In this document: positions 1-13,400 of the stretch, piece by piece
Numbering within the stretch: the first letter of the stretch is position 1
How the letters are laid out: each line of letters begins with the position of its first letter
Source of the DNA: Dromaius novaehollandiae
Taxonomy: Eukaryota; Chordata; Aves; Casuariiformes; Dromaiidae
Direction of reading: 5' to 3'
Assembly: GCF_036370855.1 (NCBI RefSeq)
Contig: NC_088101.1
Location: forward strand, 379,501 to 443,500
DNA length: 64,000 nt
Made by a program: the position numbers and the translations under genes
Notes under the pieces: generated by a model
Told to the model about the DNA's origin: nothing
What the model saw: only the letters and a program-made list of their open reading frames with translations
Databases searched by the model: none

Positions 1-3000
1 AGAGTAGATGCTTTGTAACACTGACAAACAGAAACCTTTCCAGGATGACCTCATATAAATGACGCACCTGTAACTCTTCACCTTCTTTTTGACCCACTCC
101 TTCGGGGGGGGGGGGTCCCATGGTGGCCTCACTGCTTTGGCCAAGCACTGTGCGATCACTGATGAACCCATCTCTCAGTGCCCACTGCGACATCAGGCCC
201 CCGGTTACACAGCCTGGGAGGAGAAAAGGATCAGAGTGTCTCTGAAGTGTGGCTGCCCCTTTCAAGATGTCTGAGCACAGTGTCCTCCTCGAGGACCTAG
301 GGGCCTGGTACGCTCAGTGCATTGCTCCAGTTGGCATTCAGTTGTGATTCCCAGGGCAATTTTTCAGCCGTCACTTTGTAGCCAGCTGTGCTCAGCATCT
401 AGTAGGACCCTATGGCAAGGGCAGGAGAGAATTCAGCTTCTCAAACCAGCCTCCGCTGGCTTTAACTATGAAATTATCCTTTCCTTGCTGTAGTGCTCTG
501 CCTTCTGTACACTGTGACTTTTATAGCAACCAAAGCAGGCATCTTAGAGATGGCAAAATCATGTCCGTTTCTCAGCCACCCTCCAACCACCAGCAATTCC
601 TGTCTTGAGTCACTGAGAGCAGCAAGGACTTGGTAGAATGTGAATTAGAAGTGTAACACAACACATAACCTTTCATTGGGGTAATTTCCTAACATCTGAG
701 AACTTGACTTTATAAGCTAGTAGTAGAGTTCTGACCAATGTTCTCTTTATACACCTAAAAACCAAACAGATTAAAGAACTAAACACACAAATTCCACCAA
801 TATGAAACTGTTTAGTACAAACCTCCCCCACTTCAACTAGCAGAATAACTCAGAGCAGAAGCACACAGCTCCCTTCCCTGGGAACCAATCTCTGAAAGGG
901 GCAAGGATCTCCACCACCATTTCCCGAGCACAGGGGCCAGTTCCTCCAAGGGGCAACCGACCTGCCCAGGCTCCCGTGTCAGCTGCTGCCCAGCACCTCT
1001 GCTCTGCCTTTTCTGCAGAGGCTGGCACCAAGGCTGTGCAGCCCTGTGCTCCGTCCAGGGGCCAGCAGAACCAGCTCTGAGGATTCAGGAGCCTTTGCAA
1101 ATAGTGACAATTAAAATTTCAAATTCGGAGAGGTTTTTCTTGGCTTTGCCACCAAATTGGAAGATGAAATAAACACACCTTTGGGGACTTGGCTCTGGGC
1201 TTCTTCCCAAAGCATTTCCATCCTCCTCCCGGATAACGCAATGGCTTCACAAAGTGTTGCCTTCTCTTCAAATCCTGCCACGCTGGTTTCCTAGAAACCT
1301 TTAATGTGGTGCCCTGCAGAACACTGGCATAGCACATATAGGTCAGGGCTTGCAGAGTGGGACTTTTTGATTCACAGAGGCACCCAAACTGATCTCTTCC
1401 CCTGTCCCCAGTACAAAGTGTGAAATGCACATTTCAACAGCCGCTCTCCTGAAAAACATGCTGCAAATACCACCACCGTGCTACCAAGTAAAATTGGTTT
1501 AGGAGTATATTTGAGATACATTAGACAGAGAAATACTGAGCTACAGCGGTGAGGCCAAAGTATGAGATATGGAGAGACACTAGAGGTCCTTCTATCCCAA
1601 GGGATGAGCTAACACATCCTCTCCAAGGGAAAATGTGCCCCAGGCAGAGGAAAGGGCAATCTCCTATTTCACACAGAAATGAATAGCTTCGGGGCAGGAA
1701 AGGAAACTTATTTATGCCCTTCTCCCTTACTTAGCTACATTTTCCTCCTGCTGAATGGACTACTGACAGTGAGTTCCTGTTGGAAAGGTTCACTTTGATA
1801 AGGCACTGCAGTTTCCTTAAATGCCCTGTGGCTTGCTGCTCCAGAGGTGTCAGGGCTCGTCATAATCTGCCTGAAAGAAATTTGGAGGCCTGTGAAAGAG
1901 GTGCCTGGGAACTGGCAAGAGAATAGGGCAAGCGAAAGAGGTTAATTAATTGTGCAAAATGATTTTCATATCACAGCTTACAAAATCAAATTGATTCCTA
2001 TGGCCAGAATTGGGTTTTAAAGACCTGACCATACTTTGGTCCAGAATTTACCACTTTTATAGTAAGTTACCAAAGCAAAAAAAAAACAAAACAAAACAAA
2101 AAACTTTTCAAACATTTAGAGATTTGCATAATGCTCGATTATGACTACAGAAGGCTGCAATTCTCTCAGGAGAAGAGCAGAGAGCACTCCTAGGGTAACA
2201 GGAACAGACAAATCTGATGAAATGTGTGCAAAAGCCACAAAAATCAGCTGTTACTTGTATTCAGAGTTGCTCTCACCTCCAAGGCCAGTTCTTGTGGAGA
2301 GTTCAACTTTCATATGTAAGCTAAAATGATGAGACAGTGTCCTAGGAGCTCTGATGGGTGGGAGGGTGCCAGAGAGAGCGGGTGCCAGGCTTTTGGGAGG
2401 TCAAGCCACAAAGGGCCAGCAGTGTCCACAGTGCATCTCTGGACATTCGGGCATACTGATGTCTCTTGGATTCACTCACGGGGCTGAGTTCTTGGAGAAA
2501 TGCCATCTCACAGTGCCTCTCTCCTGCACTGTCCCTTCTCATAGCACTGCGCTCTGTCTCTTCTCCTAATATCACCTTTTCCCTCATTTATAGCCCTTCT
2601 GCGTCTTGCATGTCTGCCCTTCCTTCCTCGCCCATGCTCTCTGAAGGCATCCAGCCCTGTGAGAAGCTCCACATGCACATCCCAAAGCCTCCTCTCTCCA
2701 GTCACAGTTCAGAAATAGCCTCTGCTCCCTGCATGGCTCAGGGCAGATGTGCAGGCCCGAGGGAGCCGATGACGAGTGTGGCGGGAGTCCATTCCCACAC
2801 TGTCAGCAGCCGAATCAGCAGGAACGAGTCAGTCCCTCCGGAGCAGAGTTTGGAGTCTGGGAAACTTCCTGTCCCATAAGGCCTCTCTTGGCCAGTCAGT
2901 CTAAGTCATGGCACCAAGTACGTGGGCTGCTCTGTGTGAGAAGGGATGTGGCCCCCTCGGAGCCCAGCCGGCAAGGCTCAGGTGCTGGGAACACGCCGGG

Positions 3001-3440
3001 GCCGTGAAGCATTGCTCCTCCACAGCAGGTGAGACCACACAATACTGCATCCCCCAGTTTCGCAGTGAGGGATACTAATGACTTATGTTCTCCTTCACTG
3101 CAAAGTGCCACAACAGCCAACTGTGTGGACCCTGGCAGTGGAAGGGCTAGAGAAACAATGGTGGCATTGCCTTGGCCTGGACTTCCCAGCATCAGACAAA
3201 GCCCCCCCACCCCGATGCAATCAAACCAGGGTGGAGGGAATTAACACGATGACAGAAAAGACCCCTCTGTGCCACTTCCAAAGCCCACCGCCCTTTGTTT
3301 GACGAGTTTAACAGCATCACGATGCCTGGGGGTATTGCAGTTTTTGGGTGCTAACCCGAGAGATTTACACTGACCTGGAGGCAACTAGAGTAAGATTTCT
3401 CAGCGTACCCCAGTATGCTGCTGGAGAGACGGCATCTTTG
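1..3440. other. Upstream intergenic DNA, no gene recognised
   Basis: No open reading frame here resembles a known protein, and I see no splice-bounded coding exon. The open frames are short and lack family motifs. A 12-base G run lies at 104-115 and an A-rich stretch near 2080-2103. The segment lies 5' of IGFBP7 and may hold regulatory elements, but none can be named from sequence alone. Confidence 0.6.
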
Positions 3441-3479
3441 AGGCAGGTGTGATGGTGCTGGAGGCCTCATCGAGCAGCA

Positions 3480-4400
3480 CCTCCCTCGGGGCCTCGCGTT
3501 CCTCTCGATGCCCGTTTAAAACCACCGTGTTGTGGCCGAGCCGCGCATTGCACCTCGCAGAGAGGCACCGGCTGTGGAGGCAGAGGGTGATGCCGCAGCG
3601 CTCGGGACGGCAGCTTCGGCGAGCAGCGGAAAAGCGGTGCCGGGATTGCGGGCTTGGCCCCACGGGACGGGTTTCGGGGCCGGAGCGGGAGCCGGGGGCG
3701 GGGGCGGGCCGGGCCTGGGCCCGCCCGGGGAGGGGTTTCAAGCGCCGCCGCTTAAGCGGCGAGCGGGCCGGGGGGGAGCCGTGCTGCCGTGCTGCCATGC
3801 TGCCCTGCGCGCTGTTGCTGCTGGCGCTGGCGGCCCCCGCGCTGCCGGCGCGGGCGGCGGCGGAGGTTGGCGGCTGCGGGCCGTGCGAGGCGGCGAGGTG
3901 CCCGGCGCTGCCGGCGCGGGGCTGCCCGCTGGGCCGGGTGCGGGACGCCTGCGGCTGCTGCTGGGAGTGCGGGCGCGGCGAGGGCGAGGCGTGCGGCGGC
4001 GAGGGGCGCTGCGCCGCCGGCCTGGAGTGCGTGAAGAGCCGCAAGCGCCGCAAGGCCAAGGGTAGCCCGGGCCCCGCCGCCGCCGCCGCCGCCCCGCTCG
4101 GCGTGTGCATGTGCAAGAGCCGCTACCCGGTGTGCGGCAGCGACGGGCTCACCTACGGCAGCGGCTGCCAGCTGCGCGCCGCCAGCCTGCGCGCCCAGAG
4201 CCGCGGCGAGCCCGCCGTCAGCCAGCGCAGCAAGGGAGCCTGCGAGCAAGGTGCGCGGGGGGCGCCGCCGGGGGAGGGCCCCAGGCCCCTGCGGGGAGTG
4301 CGTCGCCCTGGAGCGAGGGGTGTGCGCGGAGGGGCGGTTGCTGCTGTCGGCAGGGCAGCGGGAGAGGATTTGGGGGGGAGGGGGGGTGCTTTCTTTTCTC
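3480..4400 (+). promoter_or_regulatory. IGFBP7: CpG-island promoter and first exon region of IGFBP7
   Basis: The sequence changes abruptly from AT-balanced DNA to very GC- and CpG-rich DNA around 3480 and falls back after about 4400. There is no TATA box close upstream of the start codon at 3797. Instead there are GC-box (Sp1-type) runs at 3694-3713 and 3719-3735, as expected of a TATA-less CpG-island promoter. A perfect 16-bp palindrome, CGCCGCTTAAGCGGCG, sits at 3746-3761, 35 bp before the ATG and probably in the 5' UTR. The transcription start is not determinable from sequence; it is probably between about 3650 and 3790. Confidence 0.75.
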
Positions 4401-7400
4401 TTCCCGGGGGCTTGTTCCAGAAACTCGGTAGCGCCTCACGGATCCCGTATCCCCCCCCCAAAGCCGGAACCCAGCAGAGGAAACCAAAAAGCGCTACGTT
4501 GCGGCGGGATTTAGCCACGTTGCGGGTGTCGTCTGGTTTCTCTCCCTGCCTCTGTTAGAACAAATTGCATTTAGTAAAACAAACTGTGTGCTGCGCACTC
4601 TGATATAAATAACATCGCCTAGGAGATTGTCTTCCTCTTATAGCTATGTATGGGTTGAGCTGTGTGGGAAGCCGCATCTGCATGCTGAGTCAAACTCATG
4701 CCAGGCAAGTTAAAAGCTTTGTAAAGACAGCTTTTTAAATATCAATGACTAATTCATACACCTGCCTGTCCACCAGGGCTGGCACAGCCCTCGTAGCCAT
4801 CCGGGGAGTGCCAGCGGACATCCAGCTGTGCCATCTGTCTTTCCGCAGTGAAAAAGCTGGTCCGGAATGTCCCTCGTAGTGTTTTATCCTATTGGGATGC
4901 TTATTATAAAGTTGAAATGATTTCAAAACCACCTTAAATGGACTTGAGAATCCAAGTCACATGAAGCTGCCTAAACTTGGAGTAAAACTTTAGCTGTGTC
5001 CCGGAAATACACAAAAATGTAGCCACTCTCCATGGGCTTCCAGCTGTGGGAGAGCCACGCAGCCCTGCTTTGCTGTGCTCAAATGTACTTTGCCTGCAGC
5101 TTGTGATTTGGGATGCTGTGACATGGGACGAAAGGCTTGAGCCATCTGGGGGAGGATTCAGCAGGGGAAGCTTACAAACAGTGAGAAGAGAAGGTTTGGA
5201 AATTTTCTGATTAAATGGATGTGAAAGCTGCAGAAATTCAGAGTCAATGTTATCATCATTGCCTTGTTCTGGTTTGAAGTGAAAACAGCGGCTTTCTTCG
5301 AATTGGCTCATAGCAATTTGTGCTCGCAGCGTTTCCAGTCAGAAGGGCTGCATTCTAGCAGGAGCTCCAGTCTTCCCAAGCTTTTGCTTAGAGAAAGTGC
5401 TCTAGGAAGAGAAGTTTCTGCTGCAAAGCCTCTGCTAGAAAGCCTGGCTTCCGAGCAGTGCTCCAGCTGAGCAGTTATGAGAGTGGGTTTTGCTGGGAGG
5501 CAGGGTGGGACAGGACACCCCCGCTGCGCTGTTTGCAGCACGTCTCAAGGACAGTACTGCAGCACCAATGCTCTTTTGCTGGAGGAGTGTTTTCATAAAC
5601 ACAGTGTGTGTAGGGTCACAACCTCCACCTCCTCCCTCTCTTTCTTCCCATAACTTAGGCCAACTATGTCTTGCAAAACAATGTTTCTGGAATATCCACA
5701 GCCCAAGGAAAGCAGTAAAGGCTGGGCAAGCATTGGATTATGCACTTTGCTGTTCCCCACTAACACCTTGTGTGGCTCTGTGCGAACCTTGTGCAAAAGA
5801 TCAGGCTTGTACGTTAGCCAGAAATGCTGTGATGCAAAGTGTTAACCTTGGAGGGAATGTACTGAGAGGCAGAGCAAATTAGTGTGGGTGGAGACTGCTC
5901 TACCATGTACCCTGCTTCAGGTATCTGTGCTAGCAGATATCTAAAACTAGCTTGGGTTTCTCTGCACTTTCTGTGGCAGGACAGATCCTTGTAGGCTCAC
6001 TGTTCTTTGGGCCTTGCCAGTGTCCTTAAAAGGGAGGGAGGAGCAGATGCCAGAGCAGGGGCCCCAAAACACCAGCCTGTCAATGCAGTTTGCATGGGTG
6101 GCAAACTGGGGCTCCTGCCCTCATGATAAGGTGGGATGGGACAAGCACAGCCTGTGCCTGAGCCTCCATTGGGAGGCATTGGGAAAGATTTCTTTCCTTT
6201 CTTCTCCAGAGGAGTCAGAAGATGGCCACAGCACTTCCAAAAAACCGCGTTACTTCTTGGCCCTACTAACTCAGTTCAAGCAAGCAGACGTTTGGAAGAT
6301 GGTGGCTGAGGTCATGCTTTAGAAGAGGGCTGTGTTCTCCATCTTCTTGCCCAAGGTTATCCAAGAGTTCATTGATACTTGTGCTGTAAGCTGCTGCCCT
6401 TCCTTGTGTCTGTCACAGGCTGGATGCCTGCGAGGCCTGGCTGGGCTTTGACCCAGGCTGCAGAGACAGAGTCCAAAGGGGTAATGGCAAACATGAGCCG
6501 TCAGACAAGAAGGCGAGAGGCACGGGGTGAAGAATGTCTCTGACCCACTAGCCTGGAACAGCTTCCACAAGACTTTCTCGATCTTCTGATCGTCACAGTG
6601 GCAGCCAGGGAGCTATGAACAGGACCAGGATGTTTGGGACATCCACCCCATGCACAAACAGCATCCTTTCCTTGGAAATGGACCCTCTGGGTGTGCAGCC
6701 ATGCAGCAAGACACCTTCGCAGGCTGTCATTGGCTCTCTGTTATCCGATGTTTAAAAACTCCACTGGAGATGTGGTGATGAGTCATTGGCAAAATATCCC
6801 CTCCTTTGTGGCTCTGGGGAGCTGCTTTTCTTTTGAAAGGAGAGCTCTGACCTGGCGTTGCAGGGAAGGGAGCAGGAGAGGCAGTCTGCTCAGCAATCAT
6901 GTTGCAAGAGACTTTTCTCAGCCTTCCCTCAGGTGCAGTATCCTCCCTTGAGCTGCAGACCTTCCTCTGGTGATACGCATCGCTGGCTCACAGCTGAGAG
7001 GCAGAGATTCAGCCCCCGTATCTGGTAGTGGGACATCTGGAAGTATTTCTGTGGCCCTCAGGAGTGCCTCCCAGCTCCTAGGACTTTTGGGTGGGGAGAA
7101 AAGGAGGGTTGTAAATCTCAACGCTGATTTTGAAACAACGGTGGGAGCAATACAAAGGAGCATCTCATCCCATCAATTTCTCTGTGTCTTTCCAGATAGG
7201 TGTTAGCTCTTTTCTGGGTTTCTAAAGAAATGTAAGTGCTGTGTAAGTCAAAGAATGAAAGTCTGGCCTTTTGCCATTTCCCACCACAAATGGGCACGGT
7301 CTCCTTATGGAGCTTGCTGAGGTTGGATCCTGCACAGAAGGACCCCAGCCAGGCAGGATCCTGTCTCTGTCAATCTTGTGTGCGATGGCTTCCAAGTGCA

Positions 7401-10400
7401 TTTTGCACAGAAAGTAGCGTTTGGGGGACAGGGGACTTGGGCTTCATGCGCATGGCAGACTGGGTGCTGAAGTGTTCATGTGCAATTCCTGGACTATTGG
7501 GCCTGTGTCCTTTGGGGACAACAGGGAGCAGCCTTTGAAGTCTGAGAAGCAATCCAGAAAAACATGTTCACATGTTGACTGTGTTGGAGATATATATATG
7601 TGTATCCAACATATATATATATATATATGTACATATATATATATGCTTTTTTTTTTTCTCTCTCCTCAAGTGACGCCAGACAGAGAGGGCTTGTTTTGAT
7701 TTAACGTTGCTCATTTGTACAGGAGGAAATGCAGAGCTGTGACTGCTGTTGGCCTTCACTGTCGTCAGTAGGAAGGGAGGTGGCTAGAGATGGGGCGTCT
7801 AGCGGAAAAAGAGAATGAGGCTGGGAGCAAGTTATTGTTAGATGCCCTTCCTCCCCCATCCCACCACCACAGAGTGCTGGGGGTTGAAGGGCAGGAGACA
7901 GGACACAGAGATGCAAGTGGGGCAGATGCTGACATTTTATTCCTTTCATCATTCCTGCCAGTGTTTGCGCAAACTTCACCTCCTGGGCAAGGTGGCAGTG
8001 GGTCTTCCCACAAGCACAGATTTGGGATCCTACTCCTTGTTTAACTGGGATTGCATTTCAAACTCTTCCTCCCACCTTGTCTCCCTTTGTGTCACATGTA
8101 TACCAGGTATTGAAAAGGGTCTGAATATTTCATTACCTGCTGGGAGGGTCAGTCCTACTGATTTATTGTAGGCGACAGTGTGCAGGCACAGTAAGTTAAT
8201 TTATTTACCTCTTCCGCTGTTTGAGTCTGTTGCGTCATTCCCTCTGAATAGTCCCACTTTAAGGAGACGTTAAGCAACTTTCTAACCACCCCAGAGGGAA
8301 GACTCACAGAGCATGCTTTTGTGTGTGATAAAGATCCATGTGCACAGAAGCATCCAACAAAATACTCAGAGATTAAAATGCATGGGCAGTGCCACTCGAT
8401 TACTTGCATTGGATTTCACAAGAGATCATTTGCAGACCTAATAAAGCAGCCCAGAAACAAAGAACTCATTATAGAGGGAGTTGCATAACGTTTAGCATGC
8501 AAATTATTACTTCAGATGCACAGATTTTTCCACCACAGATTTATTTCTGAGGGAATAAAAGTTCATTAAAATGCTGTTTGACAAAGCTGACAAAATACAT
8601 GGCCTGTTGAACTTTCCATATTCATCACGGTGCCTATCACAGCATTTGCTGCACAGCCCTCTGCAGCTTTTGCTTACCAAGAGGTACTGCCTGCCAGCTG
8701 GGAAAGACTTGCACATTTCTTGTTGTTAAACAGTGAAAGGAAGCAGCCATTTCTCGGGCCTGAATAATTTGCCCTGACCTTGTCCTTGGGATTTTCTTTG
8801 TGCCATGTGTTTTCCAGACCTCTCTAATCTGATGCCTGCATTCTTTGTGTGAAAACAGTGAAGCAGTGCAGAAAAAGGTATTTGCAGAACAGCCAAAATT
8901 TCCTGCTAGAGAGCAAAGGAAATCAGTTGAGAGGGGCTTGAGAGGATGGAAATAACGATCCGTGCTTGGCAGGTGCAGACGTGCAGCCAATCCTTCCTGG
9001 AGTGGCCTGTACAAAGATAGGACCATTGGGAAGGAGCTGGAGAAAGGCATAATCTCTTTGCCTGAGATTTTAACTTTTTACACTGAGACTCCTGTCTTGT
9101 TGAGACTGTGTGCCTGCCTCTGGGGCTGCGTTGGCAGGGTGCACCAGAGCTGCACGCATTTGCTCTAGGTGAACAGGCTGCAACGTTGCGGGGCTCATGC
9201 TGGCTCTGGGTTCACGCTGCTCTCCGCCAGGGAGCTGCTACCCGCAGCGCTTTCCTCCTTGCACTCCAAGAGCCTCTTTGTAACTCCGGGCCGGAGGCCC
9301 TGAGGGAGATGGGTGCTGTGAAGCTGCTTTCCAGCATTGCCTTTAAATGGATTGGCTTTTGTTTGTTCTTTGCTCTGCCTGTGAATATTAATAGCTACAT
9401 TCACATCTGCTGCCAGCTCTGGCAGGCACGAGCACAAGCCGGGAGACTGCCGGTGGGACAAGTGCGGCAGGACAGCTGTGCTAGCTCCAGTGCTCTGGCC
9501 AGGAGGGAGTCTGCGGTGGCAGCTTGGGAGCTGTCCTCGGTGGCCACTTGGCTGCCATCACCCAGGTGTGTTCAGATGCTGGGAAGAGCCTCTTACGGAC
9601 TTGGCGGCTTTTATTTTTCAGCCTGAAATTCATCTTGCAGTGTATGCACTGAGGCTGTTTACAGGCAGCTAGGACCCAGGGCGTGAGGACTGTGGTATCC
9701 AGTGCCGTTCAAAGCCAGCTGGCATACGGAATTAGGGTTGCATGGCTCAGCTCAAGCCATGCAGAACAAACCCTCAAAGCACCAACCCCCATCAAAAAAA
9801 CTGGAAGGATTTTTGGTGTGACGATCTCTCTGAGCAGAAAAATGCCAGGCCTGCACTTGTTGCCCAACCAGTGCAAGAACAGACAGGCTCAGGTTCAGGA
9901 CAAATCCCGCCTTGAGTCACTGTTATCATTAGCTATTGGCAAATCCCTGCTTTGAGGAACAATTTGCAACTGCTTGAATACCTCTGAAGTTGCCTTATTA
10001 CAACCCATAGGACTTGAGGGACCTGCAGGGCTTTGGGGTTTGAAGTCCCCGATACTTGTTCCTGCAAGCTTGGGGTCTCCAGGTTGTCTTGCCTTGTCTG
10101 TCGAGGACATGTTTTTCCTTGCTATAGTTTATGCTCACTTCTGCCTTGGGCATGGAAGCCAAGTGCCAGTTCTTGCACAAATGCAGCGTAATGCAAAGCA
10201 GCTCTTGGCAGATGGCAGAGAACAGCGTTTTACTGTCAGGGAACTGGTACTGGTTTGTACCTGCCCATAGAATACCTGATGGAGGTAGAGCTCAGGGGCT
10301 CCTCTGGCTGAAGGGTGGATTTGCTGTCTTGCCAAGTAGCTTGCTTTATTTCTGCTGCTCTGAACATGGTCCACATCCCACATCCCATTAAAGTCCTTTC

Positions 10401-13400
10401 CCAACATAAGGATTGGGCCCATCACAGAGAAGACAAAGCAGTACCTTGCAGGATCCATCCTGCAGGCTGCAGAGCTGATGAGGAAGCAACAAAGCAGGGA
10501 TCTGCCCCCCCCACCCCCTCCAGCCTCCGCAGTGATTTGTTTTGCATATTTGAACACAGGTCACGTTTGTTTTCTTTCACAAAGGGGAAAGATGTGGAGC
10601 TGATGAAGAGGACGCAGTTTGCAATGGCAGCCAGTCAGTTGTTTCTCTGGAGAACCCAGTTTCCATTGCGGGGCGCTGCGGTCCCCACAGAGCCACTCAA
10701 GGTCTGCAGCACGGAGATCAGATCCAGGATCTGCTGTAAATCACTTCCCCAAGCATGGAGACATGCCTCTTCTCCCTAGAGGGGAGATTTCTGGGGTGAG
10801 ATGATAGGCTTTTCTGTAGGAAAATTTAGACCAAGCAAGACCAGGAGAGAGTCTTTTAAAGCTGCCTGTAACCAGCACTAAAGGATGCCCAGTTTGGGGA
10901 GATCCCAGTCACTACAGCTGTGCTTTCCCCATGAGGTTACGGATGCTGTGCCTCTGCAGCAGAGGAGCGTTTTTTTTGGGGGGGGGGGGGGGGGTTTGGC
11001 TTGCCAGATGCCCAGGTAGCATCTCTCCTGGAAGGGTTTTTGGTGGGTGCCTCCAGCCAGCACAGGGTCTTGGGAAAAGGTGGGTGCAAGGTTTCTCAAG
11101 TGTCTACAAGGATTAAAAAATGGTATGATGGATGTAGGATGAGGCCTACCAGGCTCTTTTGGAGATTGACAGACCTGGGGGGAAATGTGCCCCTGCAAAT
11201 TCCTGCCACTTCACCCCAGCAGTGCTTTTTCCTTGCAGATGCCCCAGCATCCCATAAAGCTACTTCTGCTCTGCAAACAGAGAGGAACTGAGTTCCCACA
11301 GATCGATTTTAAAATAAGAAACATATATCACTTGCGGGCTTGTTCCATCCAAATTCAGCTGTGGTGGCTTTGCCAAGGGTATTTTGTTTTATTTATTTTT
11401 TTAATCCACTGCCAGAGTAGAGCAGGGCATTTTAGGGAAGGACCTTGGGAGGTGGCAGACTTCTGCTCACCACTGGCATAGACTCATATTCTCCTGACAT
11501 AACTGCCTTAAATTCAAAGGCTCCTGAGTCTTTCAGACACCAGAGAGCATAGCTCATATCAGATCACATTTTGCAAGAAATGCCTGGATTTCTGTTTTTT
11601 TAATTAACAAGTGGCTTGGATTGCTTTACCTCTTTCCTACTGCTCTTTCTTCCCTGGATTTTAAAGGACTCCAAAGAATATCCACATTTTATGAGCAGTT
11701 TCTAGCTGTTGGTGAGAGGATTAGGGCAGTTTCTGCTAGTCAGAAAAAATCCCCCATTCCTCCTGTGCAGCTGGTTTGGGTTTCTGCACTGGATGGTAGC
11801 AGTGGCCTGCTACCCACTTTTTCCCACTGTGAACAAGAGCTGTGCACTTGTGGGTGGATCTTGCAAGCATCCTTGTGCAGGGTCCGCAGAGATCGTGGCA
11901 CAGCAGAGTCATGTGTGCAGGTGCTGGGGGAACGTGGTTGTTCGTACCACAGGGCCCTTTCAGATGGAGCATTGCGGGGGGCATAGAAGCAGCTGTTCTT
12001 CAGTGCTGTGCTTGCTCTTCTGGCACATAGTGGATTAGGATTTTGAGACACTATTAGTAGGGCTGAAGTTGTGTAATTGAATTTTTAAAATTCATCTACA
12101 ACTTTGGGATTTTCCACTATTAGAGAATAGGCCCTAATTCCTTCTTAAAAGGCATTTAGTTATTTGGAAGGGTTTTGGTTCACTGAAGCTTAATACACTT
12201 TGAGCTTTTTATGGTTACCATGCTAAGATCTTACTAGGGAAGCTGTTTAATATATAACTTGGCAGTTCAGAGCACATTACCTGGCATGCCTCTAGGAGAG
12301 CACGAGCATATCTGGGGCTTTTCAACACCTCGGCTAACCAAGAGTATCCCATATTTTACCTGTGTCTTCTTTCAAAATCATGGCATATTAAAATTGCTAG
12401 GGAGGAATGATTTTAGCTCAGCAAATTCCTCCCCATGTTTGTTATTTCTGCTGCTGGAAAGGCATGCTGTGTTTAAAAAAATCTTTTTAATCCTTTGTTG
12501 GACAGAGGTTGATTGAGGTTCATACTAAATTGGAGATTACCAAGTAACGAGTCTAATCAGGTTGGACTTTTGAAAGCCCTGCTCACTTTACCATGAATAA
12601 ATGCTGCCATGCCTAGTTTCCGCATCTCCCAGCCCTCACACTGCAAGCTTTTTGCATTCCTTCCAGCTTTATATCTGCTTGACAAAAGGGCTCTTGAAAG
12701 GAGGCAAGCTGATTAACAACCAGTATCTTGCAAGAACGGGGTCCTTTCTGCTCAAGAGGGTGGCTTACGCCAGCTCGGCGTGTTGAGCAGCCCCAAACAG
12801 TTCAGCCCATGGTTTGCAAGCACGGGTTGTCAGTGAGGGTGTTCTCAGAGGTTCAGTTACTGAGCCATCTCCGAGATTTCCTCTGCCTTGCCACAGTGCA
12901 CTCCCACAACCACGCACCAATACTTTCTGCAACTCCCCCAACTACACATGCACCGAAGGGAGCAGCTCCGGACAGTGCACTGTGGTGAAGCTGGGACTGA
13001 TGGATTGCTAGGCTGAGCATTAACACACTCACTATCTGGAAGATACACCCACTGAGCTGCTGATTAGCTCTTGTCTTGCTTGGCTTCAGCTCTTGGTCCT
13101 TCTCGTGCCATAACAAGTTTTCTCTGTAAAACTGAGCCAAGGTTACACAAAGAGAAGAGGGGAAACTGAGGTCAGGAGGGGAAGAGTTTCTTTACAGAGA
13201 AGAGGTCAGGGACAAAACACAAGTGTACATAACAGACAAAGCTGTGAAGCTGTGAAGGCATCTGCAGAAAGCCAGCATCTGTATTGACCACAGGGACAGC
13301 AGCTCTTAGAGACCAACACAAGGAAGGTGAGATGGGTAAAAAGGGCAGGAGAGTGAGGGAAAAGAAAAGGCAGTTGTCATAGACTGGCTTGTTGCAGTCC

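Noticed and set aside
3449-3796. In-frame upstream extension of IGFBP7 to 3449
   Set aside because: It would bury the signal peptide inside the protein. The residues are low-complexity and promoter-like, so the ATG at 3797 is preferred.
3400-4116. Long minus-strand frame (238 codons) opposite IGFBP7 exon 1
   Set aside because: It is a GC-rich antisense shadow of the CpG island with low-complexity Ala/Pro/Arg content and no splice or family evidence.
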